A program made the position numbers and the translations under genes. A stretch of 64,000 bases of DNA, from NCBI RefSeq assembly GCF_000282655.1, contig NZ_AKIV01000046.1:101037-165036 (forward strand), in the 5' to 3' direction. Below the pieces are notes generated by a model, which was not told the origin of the DNA, did not search any database, and saw only the letters and a list, made by a program, of their open reading frames with translations. Positions 52,470 to 61,101 of the stretch are shown piece by piece. This DNA is from Polaromonas sp. CF318 (lineage in GTDB: Bacteria > Pseudomonadota > Gammaproteobacteria > Burkholderiales > Burkholderiaceae_C). Numbering within the stretch: the first letter of the stretch is position 1; every line of letters starts with the position of its first letter.

Positions 52470-55400
52470 CGGCGCCCTCCGTCAAATGGTCCAGCAGCAG
52501 TTCCAGCTCGCAGCGGCTCACAAAGCCGCGCAGCCGCGCGCAGCTCGCGGCCAGCGCCGGGTCTTCCGCCGCGATGCGGTCCAGCAGGCGGTGCAGGCCG
52601 TGCACATGGCCCAGTTTCACCAGCCGTATCAGCCCGGCGCGGGCTTCCTCGGGCAGGCCCAGCGAGCTTTCCGCCGCCACGCCGGCCGCCAGCGGCGCAG
52701 GTGACACCACCGAGGTCACCCACTCCAGTCCCAGGTGGCGCTGCAAGGCGTCCATCAGTTCGGATTCGAGCACCGGCTTGCCGACAAAAGCCTGGCAGCC
52801 CGCGGCCTTGAGGCGCGAGGCCTGGTTTTCGAACACATTGGCCGACACCACGATGATGGGCACCCCGGCGTAACCCCGGCCGCGTATCTGCAGCGCGGTT
52901 TCCCAGCCGTCCAGGTCGTCCATGCTGATGTCCAGCAGGATGGCGTCGGGCACGCCGTCCTTGAGGCTGTCTATGCATTCCAGGCCGCTGGCCGCCTCTT
53001 TCACGTCAAAGCCCAGGGGCGTGAGCATGCCGGCCAGCATCTGGCGCTGCACCGGCTGGTCATCGACCACCAGCAGCGTCCTGCGCTTGCCGAAGAAGCC
53101 CGCGATCTGGTGCGGCGGGTCGGCCAGCGGGCCGGGGTCGTCGATCTCGCGCAGGTACAGGCGAACGCTGAAGGTGCTGCCCTTGTCGGGTTCGCTTTGC
53201 AAGCTCAGGTCGCCGCCCATCAGCGCGGTCAGGAGGCCGGTAATGGTCAGGCCCAGGCCGGTACCCGGCTCGCCGCGGCGCCGGCCCGCGGCGCCTCGCT
53301 CGAAGGGCAGGAAGATGCGCTGCTGGTCCTGCGGCGCGATGCCTATGCCGGTGTCCACCACGTCGAAGCGGATCACTTCGCGCCGGCAGTCCACGTGCAG
53401 TTTCACGCTGCCCGCGTCGGTGAACATCACCGCATTGCTCAGCAGGTTGATGATGATCTGGCGCAGCCGCTTGGCGTCGGCCTGCACCCAGGCCGGCATG
53501 CGGCCGCTGTGGGTGTAGAAAAAATCCACGCCCTTGGCCTCGGCCTGCGGCCGCACCATGCTGACCAGGCCTTCGAGGAAATCGGGCAGCGGCACGGGAA
53601 TCGGCTCCAGCCGTAGCCGGCCGGCCTCGATGCGCGCCAGGTCCAGCAGGCCGTCGACGAGCTGCAGCAGGTGTTCGCCGCTGCGCTGTATGGTCTGCAC
53701 GGCTTCACGCGGGGTGCTGGCCAGCGCCTCGCCCTTGAGCAGGATTTGCGAATAGCCCAGGATGCTGTTGAGCGGCGTGCGCAGCTCATGCGTCATGCCG
53801 GCCACGTAGCGGGTCTTGGCCTGGTTGGCCGACTCGGCCACTTCCTTGGCGGTCTGCAGCGCGGCGTCGGTGCGCTGGTGCGCCTCGATCTCGCGCGACA
53901 GCAACTGGTTCTGCCGGTTCGACTCGTCCTGCGCCATGCGCCGGCTTTCGCTGCCCAGCACCACCCACCAGCTGCACACCGCGACGATCAGCAGCAGCAT
54001 GGCGAACACCTTCACAAAAGCCGAACGCAGCAGGCCGGCCAGGTCGCCCGAGGGCGGGAAGCTGGTCTCCTGCATGTAGACCATGCCCATCACCGTGGCC
54101 AGCAGCGCGCACAGCGAGAGCATCACCACCATGTAGTGCCCGACGCGGAAGTTCACACGGCTGGACAGCGCGCTGGGCAGCAGCTTGCTCAAAAATTCCT
54201 CGGCCTGTTCGGCCGCGCGCGAGCGCGTCTTGCAGCGGTCGTGGCAGCGCGACTCCAGCGTACAGCACAGCGAGCAGATGGGCGCGCCGTAGGCCGGGCA
54301 GCTGGCCATGTCTTCGGCTTCAAAGGCGTTCTCGCAAACGTGGCAGCGCACCCTCTGGCCCGGCACGCCCATGGCCTGCGGCTTGCGCGCGACGTAGTAA
54401 CGCCCCTTGGTGAGCCAGGCCAGCAGCGGCGACAGCGCCAGCGCCATGCCCAGCGCGATAAAGGGCGAAAAGGCCTCGGCCCGTGGGCCCATGGCGCCGG
54501 TATAGGCGAACACCGACACCACGGTGGCCAGCAGCATGGAGCCCAGGCCCACCGGGTTGATGTCGTAGAGGTGCGCGCGCTTGAATTCGATGCCCGGCGG
54601 GCTCAGGCCCAGCGGCTTGTTGATGACCAGATCGGCCACCAGCGCGCCCACCCAGGCAATCGCCACGTTGCTGTAAAGGCCCAGCACCTTTTCAAGCGCA
54701 GAGAAGACGTCCAGCGTCATCAGCAGCAGCGCGATCGCGACGTTGAACACCAGCCACACGACACGCCCCGGGTGGCTGTGGGTGAGGCGCGCGAAGAAGT
54801 TGGACCAGGCCAGCGAGCCGGCGTAGGCGTTGGTCAGGTTGATCTTGAGCTGCGACACCACCACGAAGACCACGGTCGCGGCCAGAATCCACGCCGGGTC
54901 GCTGAACACGTGGGCAAAGCCCGCCAGGTACATCTGCGTGGGTTCCACCGCCTTGGCGGCCGGCAGCTCATGCTGCAGCACCAGGAAGGCCAGGAAGGCG
55001 CCGCCCAGCATCTTCAGCATGCCCAGCACGATCCAGCCCGGCCCGGCCATCAGCACCGCGGCCCACCAGCGCCGGCGATTCGCATGCGTCTTTTCAGGCA
55101 GGAAGCGCAAAAAGTCCACCTGCTCGCCGATCTGCACCACCAGCGAGAACGCCACGGTGGCGGCCGCACCAAACATGAGCGGGTCGAACTCGCTGCTGCC
55201 CGAACTGCGGCCCGTCAGCCCCGTGAAGTCGGAAAACGCCTGCGGGTTCTTCCAGAACACCGCCAGGTAGGGCAGCAGCAGCAGCACACCCCACAGCGGC
55301 TGCGTCCACATCTGCAGGCGCGAGATCAGCGTGATGCCGCGAACCACCATGGGCACGATGACCACCGCGCTGATCACGTAACACCACGCTATCGGGATGT

Positions 55401-55839
55401 CCAGGTACATCTGCAGCGCCAGCGCCATGATGGCCGCCTCCAGCGCGAAGAAGATGAAGGTGAAGCTCGCATAGATCAGCGAGGTGATGGTCGAGCCCAG
55501 GTAACCGAAACCGGCGCCGCGCGTGAGCAAATCCATGTCCACGCCGTAGCGCGCCGCGTAATAGCTGATGGGCAGGCCGGTGAAGAAGGTGATCAGCCCC
55601 ACCACCAGGATGGCCCACAGCGCGTTGGTGAAGCCGTAATTGAGCGCGATGGCGCCGCCTATGGCCTCCAGCGCCAGGAAAGACATCGCGCCGAAGGCCG
55701 TGTTGCCCACGCGCCACTCCGACCACTTGCGAAAGCCGCGCGGCGTGTAGCGCAGCGCATAGTCCTCGATGGATTCGTCGGCCACCCAGGCGTTGTACTC
55801 GCGTCGAATACGAAAAATTTTCTGGGTGGCGATGGTCAA
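52462..55839 (-). CDS. NCS1-permease / hybrid histidine kinase fusion
   Basis: About 1125 residues. Residues 30-480 form a 10-12-helix NCS1 (cytosine/allantoin permease) transporter. Residues 497-535 form a cysteine cluster (CHVC, CPAYGAPICSLCC, CHDRC), a likely zinc-binding module. Two more transmembrane helices (about 562-588 and 606-628) precede HisKA with His near 682 (GMTHELRTPLNS), a HATPase (NLLSNAV, DTGIGI, GTGLGL; about 795-895) and a receiver domain (about 918-1035, phospho-Asp in ILLDISMDD). An unassigned C-tail follows. The start is a TTG with GGAG upstream; alternatives up to 55992 are open. It resembles CbrA in logic but with an NCS1 module. Confidence 0.87.
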   Translation of the reverse strand: MTIATQKIFRIRREYNAWVADESIEDYALRYTPRGFRKWSEWRVGNTAFGAMSFLALEAIGGAIALNYGFTNALWAILVVGLITFFTGLPISYYAARYGVDMDLLTRGAGFGYLGSTITSLIYASFTFIFFALEAAIMALALQMYLDIPIAWCYVISAVVIVPMVVRGITLISRLQMWTQPLWGVLLLLPYLAVFWKNPQAFSDFTGLTGRSSGSSEFDPLMFGAAATVAFSLVVQIGEQVDFLRFLPEKTHANRRRWWAAVLMAGPGWIVLGMLKMLGGAFLAFLVLQHELPAAKAVEPTQMYLAGFAHVFSDPAWILAATVVFVVVSQLKINLTNAYAGSLAWSNFFARLTHSHPGRVVWLVFNVAIALLLMTLDVFSALEKVLGLYSNVAIAWVGALVADLVINKPLGLSPPGIEFKRAHLYDINPVGLGSMLLATVVSVFAYTGAMGPRAEAFSPFIALGMALALSPLLAWLTKGRYYVARKPQAMGVPGQRVRCHVCENAFEAEDMASCPAYGAPICSLCCTLESRCHDRCKTRSRAAEQAEEFLSKLLPSALSSRVNFRVGHYMVVMLSLCALLATVMGMVYMQETSFPPSGDLAGLLRSAFVKVFAMLLLIVAVCSWWVVLGSESRRMAQDESNRQNQLLSREIEAHQRTDAALQTAKEVAESANQAKTRYVAGMTHELRTPLNSILGYSQILLKGEALASTPREAVQTIQRSGEHLLQLVDGLLDLARIEAGRLRLEPIPVPLPDFLEGLVSMVRPQAEAKGVDFFYTHSGRMPAWVQADAKRLRQIIINLLSNAVMFTDAGSVKLHVDCRREVIRFDVVDTGIGIAPQDQQRIFLPFERGAAGRRRGEPGTGLGLTITGLLTALMGGDLSLQSEPDKGSTFSVRLYLREIDDPGPLADPPHQIAGFFGKRRTLLVVDDQPVQRQMLAGMLTPLGFDVKEAASGLECIDSLKDGVPDAILLDISMDDLDGWETALQIRGRGYAGVPIIVVSANVFENQASRLKAAGCQAFVGKPVLESELMDALQRHLGLEWVTSVVSPAPLAAGVAAESSLGLPEEARAGLIRLVKLGHVHGLHRLLDRIAAEDPALAASCARLRGFVSRCELELLLDHLTEGADA

Positions 55840-55863
55840 GGCGGTCTCCGTCAAACGGCCGTA

Positions 55864-55885
55864 GGGCGTGCGGCAACGCACGCCC
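55864..55885. promoter_or_regulatory. Perfect hairpin in the kinase leader
   Basis: GGGCGTGCG-GCAA-CGCACGCCC, a 9-bp perfect stem with a tetraloop, about 25 nt upstream of the TTG start and close to its Shine-Dalgarno sequence. It could control translation of the kinase, unless translation begins further upstream. Confidence 0.45.
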
Positions 55886-55962
55886 AAGGTCCCGCAAGAA
55901 GTGTGCCCACATCTGGTGCAAGGGTGGCTACGTTGATTGACGTATAGGGATGCGCGGCCCTT

Positions 55963-55977
55963 GTGAACATGATTCAC
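55963..55977. promoter_or_regulatory. Palindrome GTGAA-CATGA-TTCAC in the urt/kinase divergent region
   Basis: Perfect 5-bp arms with a 5-nt centre, placed about 75 bp before urtA and about 125 bp before the kinase start. The position suits a regulator operator for the divergent pair; the binding factor is unknown. A three-fold CTTCATCA-like direct repeat follows near 55995-56020. Confidence 0.35.
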
Positions 55978-56052
55978 CTGACCCCGACGCAAGCCTTCAT
56001 CACTTCATCACTTCAACCTTTCACCGTTTTTCACCAACCGCAGGAGCCCAGC

Positions 56053-57315
56053 ATGTCCAACGACGATCGCGACCCATCTTCCCTCATCAACCGCCGCCGC
56101 CTCATGCAGGGCGTGGCCGCCGCCCTGCCGCTGGCCGGCCTGCCCGGCTGGGCGCAGGCCCAGCAATTTCCCACGGCCAAGGTCAACACCACCAAGCTGG
56201 CCGTCACCGACACCGAAGTGACCGTGGGCCAGCTGCACTCGGCCACCGGCACCATGGCGATTTCCGAGACGGGTTCCATCCAGGCCGAGCAGCTCGCCAT
56301 CGACCAGATCAACGCCATGGGCGGCGTGCTGGGCCGCAAGATCAAGGTCATCAAGGAAGACGGCGCCTCCGACTGGCCGACCTTCGCCGAGAAATCCAAG
56401 AAGCTGCTGGTCAACGACAAGGTGGCCGCCGTGTTCGGCTGCTGGACCTCGGCCTCGCGCAAGGCCGTGCTGCCCATCTTCGAAAAAGAAAACGGCATGC
56501 TGTACTACCCGACCTTTTACGAAGGCCTGGAGCAGAGCAAGAACGTGATCTACACCGGCCAGGAAGCCACGCAGCAAATCCTCTACGGCCTGGACTGGGC
56601 CTCGAAAGAAAAGAAAGCCAAGACCTTCTTCCTGGTCGGCTCCGACTACATCTGGCCGCGCACCTCGATGAAGATAGGCCGCAAGCACATCGAAGGCCAC
56701 CTCACCGGCAGCAAGGTCGTCGGCGAAGAGTACTACCCGCTGGGCCACACCAACTTCAACTCGCTGATCAACAAGATCAAGGTCGCCAAGCCCGACTGCA
56801 TCTTCATCGCGGTGGTGGGTGGCTCCAACGTGGCCTTCTACAAGCAGCTCAAGGCCGCGGGCGTTACCGCCGCCAAGCAGTTCCTGCTGACCATCTCGGT
56901 GACCGAAGACGAAGTGCTGGGCATAGGCGGCGAGAACATGAACGGCTTCTACGCCTCCATGAAGTACTTCCAGTCGCTGGACAACCCCAACAACAAAGCC
57001 TTCGTCAGCGCCTTCAAGGCCAAGTACGGCAAGGACGCGGTGATCGGCGACGTGACGCAGGCCGGCTACCTCGGCCCCTGGCTGTGGAAGGCCACGGTGG
57101 AAAAAGCCGGCAGCTTCGACGTGGACAAGATCGCCGCGGCCTCTACCGGCATCGAGCTCAAGACCGCGCCCGAAGGCTACGTGAAGCTGCATGAAAACCA
57201 TCACCTGTGGAGCAAGGCCCGCATAGGCCAGGCGCAGGCCGACGGCCAGTTCAAGGTGGTGGCCGAATCGCCGGCCCTGATCGAACCCAACCCCTTCCCC
57301 AAGGGCTATCAGTAA
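56053..57315 (+). CDS. urtA: Urea/short-chain amide ABC transporter substrate-binding protein
   Basis: 420-residue periplasmic binding protein. A twin-arginine-type signal (RRRLMQGVAAALPLAGLPGWAQA) leads into a type I periplasmic-binding domain of the UrtA/FmdD family: VTVGQLHSATGTMAISE, FGCWTSASRKAVLPIFEKENGMLYYP and GSDYIWPR (read in parts). The start ATG has CAGGAG upstream; the open frame before it is not conserved. It is the first gene of the urtABCDE-fmdAB-amiE operon and is separated from urtB by a strong hairpin. The ligand may be urea or formamide/acetamide. Confidence 0.94.
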   Translation: MSNDDRDPSSLINRRRLMQGVAAALPLAGLPGWAQAQQFPTAKVNTTKLAVTDTEVTVGQLHSATGTMAISETGSIQAEQLAIDQINAMGGVLGRKIKVIKEDGASDWPTFAEKSKKLLVNDKVAAVFGCWTSASRKAVLPIFEKENGMLYYPTFYEGLEQSKNVIYTGQEATQQILYGLDWASKEKKAKTFFLVGSDYIWPRTSMKIGRKHIEGHLTGSKVVGEEYYPLGHTNFNSLINKIKVAKPDCIFIAVVGGSNVAFYKQLKAAGVTAAKQFLLTISVTEDEVLGIGGENMNGFYASMKYFQSLDNPNNKAFVSAFKAKYGKDAVIGDVTQAGYLGPWLWKATVEKAGSFDVDKIAAASTGIELKTAPEGYVKLHENHHLWSKARIGQAQADGQFKVVAESPALIEPNPFPKGYQ

Positions 57316-57327
57316 GCGAGCGCGCTG

Positions 57328-57381
57328 GCCCCTACCGGTTCATTCCGCCGTGTGGCGGGGTGAGCCGGCAGGGGCTTTCTT
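57328..57381 (+). terminator. Intercistronic hairpin between urtA and urtB
   Basis: GCCCCT pairs with AGGGGC at the base, then CCGG/CCGG, TCA/TGA and CCGCC/GGCGG pair up to a GTGT loop, with a few mismatches; TTTCTT follows. It is a partial terminator or a 3'-end-stabilising structure that would leave more urtA than urtBCDE mRNA. Confidence 0.65.
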
Positions 57382-57431
57382 GACTGACGTATTGCCTTTT
57401 TTTGATTGACCCGCCGCACCGGAGCCCCGCC

Positions 57432-58346
57432 ATGAATCTTTCCGAAATGCTCAACATCGGCCTGATGCAAGGCTTTGCCGGGCTCAGCCTGTTTTCCGTT
57501 CTGCTGCTCATGGGCCTGGGCCTGGCCATCATCTTCGGCCAGATGGGCGTGATCAACATGGCCCATGGCGAGTTCATGACCATAGGCGCCTACACCATCT
57601 ATCTGTTTTCGCACCTGTCCGAAACCTACGCACCGGGCTTCATGCAGGCCTACTTTCCCTTCGCCATTGCGGCGGCCTTTATCTTCGCGTTCGCCGTCGG
57701 CTGGCTGGCCGAATGGGCTTTCATACGGCATCTCTACAAACGCCCGCTGGACACGCTGCTGGCGACCTGGGGCCTGTCGCTGGGCATGCAGCAGATCTTC
57801 CGCACCACCTTCGGCGCCAAGGAAGTCAGCCCCACCCTGCCCGATTGGCTGATGGGCTCCTGGGCGCCGGCCCCCGGCCTGGACATCCCGATCAACGGCC
57901 TGTTCGTGATGGCGCTCACGCTGGTGGTGACCTGCGGCGTGCTGATCGCGTTGCACAAGTCGCGCTGGGGCCTGCGCGTGCGCGCCACGGTCGCCAACCG
58001 CGTGATGGCCAACGCCACCGGCATCAACACCAAAAAGACCGACAGGCTGACTTTCGCGATCGGCTGCGGCATCGCCGGCGTGGCCGGCGCGGCCTTCACC
58101 ACCATCGGCTCCACCGGCCCCACCAGCGGTTCGCTCTACATCGTCGATGCCTTCCTGGTCGTCACCTTCGGCGGCGCGGCCAGCCTGCTGGGCACGGTGG
58201 TCTCGGCCTTCGGCATCGCCCAGACCCAGTCGGTCGCCGAGTTCTTCATGACCGGCTCCATGGCCAAGGTGCTGACCCTGATGACCATCGTGACCATCCT
58301 GATGCTGCGCCCGCAAGGCCTGTTCGCCTCCAAGGTGCGGCGCTGA
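57432..58346 (+). CDS. urtB: Urea/amide ABC transporter permease UrtB
   Basis: 304-residue inner-membrane permease of the LivH/UrtB group with about eight hydrophobic segments. The signature GQMGVINMAHGEFMTIGAY is near residue 37, and GLRVRATVANRVMANATGINTKKTD (read in parts) forms the EAA-type ATPase-contact loop near residue 180. It pairs with UrtC. The start is the first ATG after the hairpin, preceded by GGAG. The open frame could start upstream, but homology does not. Confidence 0.93.
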   Translation: MNLSEMLNIGLMQGFAGLSLFSVLLLMGLGLAIIFGQMGVINMAHGEFMTIGAYTIYLFSHLSETYAPGFMQAYFPFAIAAAFIFAFAVGWLAEWAFIRHLYKRPLDTLLATWGLSLGMQQIFRTTFGAKEVSPTLPDWLMGSWAPAPGLDIPINGLFVMALTLVVTCGVLIALHKSRWGLRVRATVANRVMANATGINTKKTDRLTFAIGCGIAGVAGAAFTTIGSTGPTSGSLYIVDAFLVVTFGGAASLLGTVVSAFGIAQTQSVAEFFMTGSMAKVLTLMTIVTILMLRPQGLFASKVRR

Positions 58347-58383
58347 GCTTTTCAACACATTCCCAAGACAACCGGAGTTTTTC

Positions 58384-59571
58384 ATGAACAGCCTCAAGCA
58401 ATGGATAACGCGCAACGGCCTGGGCAACGTCGCCCTGCTGGCCCTGGTGCTGCTGGTGGCCTTCCCGCTGGCGCTGGACCTGTTCCGCCTCAACCTCGTG
58501 GGCAAATACCTGAGTTACGCCTTCGTCGCGCTGGGCCTGGTGATGCTGTGGGGCTACGGCGGCGTGCTGAGCCTGGGCCAGGGCGTGTTCTTCGGCCTGG
58601 GCGGCTACGGCATGGCGATGTTCTTGAAGCTCGAGGCCAGCGACCCCATCACCACCAAGATCCAGTCCACGCCCGGCATTCCCGACTTCATGGACTGGAA
58701 CCAGATCACCGCGCTGCCGATCTGGTGGATGCCCTTCCAGTCCTTCCCGCTCACGCTGCTGCTGATCCTGGTAGTGCCCACGTTGCTGGCCTTCATCATT
58801 GGCTACGCCATGTTCAAGCGGCGTGTGGGCGGCGTCTACTTCGCCATCATCACGCAGGCCGTGGCGCTGATCCTCACGGTGCTCATCATCGGCCAGCAGG
58901 GCTACACCGGCGGCGTCAACGGCATGACCGATCTCAAAACCATCCTGGGCTGGGACACGCGCACCGACAGCGCCAAGTACATCCTCTACTTCCTCTGCGC
59001 CGGCCTGCTGCTGGGCGCCATCGTGCTGTGCACCTGGATCCAGAAAAGCAAGCTGGGCACGCTGCTGCTGGCCATGCGCGACAAGGAAGACCGGGTTCGC
59101 TTTTCGGGCTACGACGTGGCCATGTTCCGGGTCTTCGCCTTCTGTTTCGCGGCCATGCTGTCAGCCGTGGGGGGTGCGCTGTTCACCCTGCAGGTGGGAT
59201 TCATGTCGCCTTCGCTGGTCGGCATCGTGCCCTCCATCGAGATGGTGATCTTCGCCGCCGTCGGTGGACGCATGTCGCTGGTGGGCGCGGTCTACGGCGC
59301 GCTGCTGGTGAATTTCGGCAAAACCTATTTTTCGGAAAGCTTTCCCGACCTCTGGCTGTTCCTGATGGCCGGCATGTTCCTGGGCGTGGTGCTGGCCTTC
59401 CCCGACGGCCTGGCCGGCGTCTACACCCAGCGCGTCAAGCCCTGGCTGGCCAAACGCTTTGCGCGCCGCGAAAAAGTCGTGCCGCCCGCCGTCCCACCGA
59501 TAGTGCCCCCGTCGGCCGCTGCCAGCGAAGCTCCCGCGCTGCCGCCCGGCCTGAGCGGCCAGCGCACCTGA
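58384..59571 (+). CDS. urtC: Urea/amide ABC transporter permease UrtC
   Basis: 395-residue LivM-type permease. About ten hydrophobic segments surround GLVMLWGYGGVLSLGQGVFFGLGGYGMAM (read in parts) near residue 52 and the contact loop GTLLLAMRDKEDRVRFSGYD. The C-terminal 35 residues are a Pro/Ala-rich tail. It follows urtB by 37 bp and precedes the first ATPase by 16 bp, consistent with one operon. Confidence 0.93.
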   Translation: MNSLKQWITRNGLGNVALLALVLLVAFPLALDLFRLNLVGKYLSYAFVALGLVMLWGYGGVLSLGQGVFFGLGGYGMAMFLKLEASDPITTKIQSTPGIPDFMDWNQITALPIWWMPFQSFPLTLLLILVVPTLLAFIIGYAMFKRRVGGVYFAIITQAVALILTVLIIGQQGYTGGVNGMTDLKTILGWDTRTDSAKYILYFLCAGLLLGAIVLCTWIQKSKLGTLLLAMRDKEDRVRFSGYDVAMFRVFAFCFAAMLSAVGGALFTLQVGFMSPSLVGIVPSIEMVIFAAVGGRMSLVGAVYGALLVNFGKTYFSESFPDLWLFLMAGMFLGVVLAFPDGLAGVYTQRVKPWLAKRFARREKVVPPAVPPIVPPSAAASEAPALPPGLSGQRT

Positions 59572-59587
59572 GACCAAGGAAGCCACC

Positions 59588-60346
59588 ATGATCGCCCCCA
59601 CCATGACCCCCAACGACTTCGTGCTGTCGGTCGAGGACCTGACGGTCTCCTTCGACGGCTTCAAGGCCATCGACAGCCTGAACCTCTACGTCGACCAGAA
59701 CGAGCTGCGCGTGATCATAGGCCCCAACGGCGCGGGCAAGACCACGCTGCTGGACCTGATCTGCGGCAAGACCCGCGCCAGCCACGGCCGCATCAAGTTC
59801 AAGAACGCCGAGATGACGAAACTGCCCGAATACCAGATCGTGCGCTCGGGCATAGGCCGCAAGTTCCAGACGCCCTCCATCTACGAAAACCTCAGCGTGT
59901 TCCAGAACCTGGAAGTCTCGTTCCCGCGCGGGCGCGGTGTGTTCGGCGCGCTGTTCTTCAAGCGTACGGAAGAAGTCAAAGCCCGCGTGCAGGCCGTGGC
60001 GGCCGAGATCGGCCTGGAGGGCCAGCTGGACACCGAGGCCGGCCTGCTCTCGCACGGGCAAAAGCAGTGGCTGGAGATCGGCATGCTGCTGATGCAGGAC
60101 CCGGAGCTCTTGATGCTGGACGAACCGATTGCCGGCATGAGCGTGCGAGAACGCGAGCTGACGGCCGAGCTGCTCAAACGCATCTGCAAGGGCCGCGCCA
60201 TGATCGTCATCGAGCACGACATGGAGTTCGTCAAGCGCATCGCCGACAAAGTGACCGTCATGCACCAGGGAAAGATCCTGGCCGAAGGGTCGATGGAAAA
60301 AGTGCAGGCCGACCCGCGCGTGATCGACGTGTACCTGGGCCATTAA
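59588..60346 (+). CDS. urtD: Urea/amide ABC transporter ATPase UrtD
   Basis: 252-residue LivG-type ATPase. Walker A GPNGAGKTTLLDLI is near residue 46, the C-loop region is LLSHGQKQWLEIGMLLMQD (read in parts; SHGQ replaces the usual SGGQ), and Walker B is LLMLDEPIAGMS. The SHGQ variant and the FKAIDSLNLYVDQNELRVIIG context are typical of UrtD. It works with UrtE to energise the transporter. Confidence 0.94.
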   Translation: MIAPTMTPNDFVLSVEDLTVSFDGFKAIDSLNLYVDQNELRVIIGPNGAGKTTLLDLICGKTRASHGRIKFKNAEMTKLPEYQIVRSGIGRKFQTPSIYENLSVFQNLEVSFPRGRGVFGALFFKRTEEVKARVQAVAAEIGLEGQLDTEAGLLSHGQKQWLEIGMLLMQDPELLMLDEPIAGMSVRERELTAELLKRICKGRAMIVIEHDMEFVKRIADKVTVMHQGKILAEGSMEKVQADPRVIDVYLGH

Positions 60347-60365
60347 GCATCAAGGGGAAATCACC

Positions 60366-61055
60366 ATGCTCAACGTCAACAACCTCCACGTCAGCTACGG
60401 CCAGAGCGAGGCCCTGCACGGCATCACCTTCAGCGCCAAGAAGAACGAAACCGTGGCCATCATGGGCCGCAACGGCATGGGCAAGACCACGCTGTTCAAG
60501 TCGCTGATCGGCATTTTGCCGCTCAAGTCCGGAACGATTGAGGTCGACGGCCTGGACATCTCCAAGGACGAAAGCTACCAGCGCGTGGCCAAGGGCGTGG
60601 CCTATGTGCCGCAGGGCCGCATGATTTTCCCGACGCTGACGGTGCAGGAAAACATCCTGACCGGCCTGGAGAACGCCAAGCACAAACAGATCCCGGACGA
60701 AATCTACGCGCTGTTCCCGGTGCTCTTCGACATGCGAAGCCGCAAGGGCGGCAACCTCTCGGGCGGGCAGCAGCAGCAGCTGGCGATTGCCCGCGCGCTG
60801 GTGACCAACCCCAAGGTGCTGCTGCTGGACGAGCCCACCGAGGGCATACAGCCTTCCATCATCAAGGACATCGCGCGCGCGCTCAACGAGATCCGCAAGA
60901 TGCGCGAAATCACGATTGTGGTGTCCGAGCAGGTGCTGAGCTTCGCGATGGACGTGGCCGACCGGCTGTTCGTGATCGAAGGCGGCCAGCTGGTGCATGA
61001 AAGCACGCGGGCCGGCACCGACACGGCGCGCATCAAACAGTTTCTTTCCGTCTGA
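60366..61055 (+). CDS. urtE: Urea/amide ABC transporter ATPase UrtE
   Basis: 229-residue LivF-type ATPase. Walker A GRNGMGKTTLFKSL is near residue 36, the C-loop is LSGGQQQQLAIARALV near residue 134, and Walker B is VLLLDEPTEGIQPS. GIQPSIIKDI is a UrtE hallmark. It starts 19 bp after urtD with AGGGGA upstream. It is followed by a pyrimidine-rich gap and the formamidase gene, so transport and hydrolysis appear to be co-expressed. Confidence 0.94.
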   Translation: MLNVNNLHVSYGQSEALHGITFSAKKNETVAIMGRNGMGKTTLFKSLIGILPLKSGTIEVDGLDISKDESYQRVAKGVAYVPQGRMIFPTLTVQENILTGLENAKHKQIPDEIYALFPVLFDMRSRKGGNLSGGQQQQLAIARALVTNPKVLLLDEPTEGIQPSIIKDIARALNEIRKMREITIVVSEQVLSFAMDVADRLFVIEGGQLVHESTRAGTDTARIKQFLSV

Positions 61056-61101
61056 TTTTCTTTTCCTTGTCCCTTTATTCATCACCACCAGGAGATATGG
61101 C

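Noticed and set aside
53671..55947. 758-codon + strand open frame antisense to the kinase fusion
   Set aside because: It is a His/Arg/Gln-rich shadow of the minus-strand permease and kinase domains.
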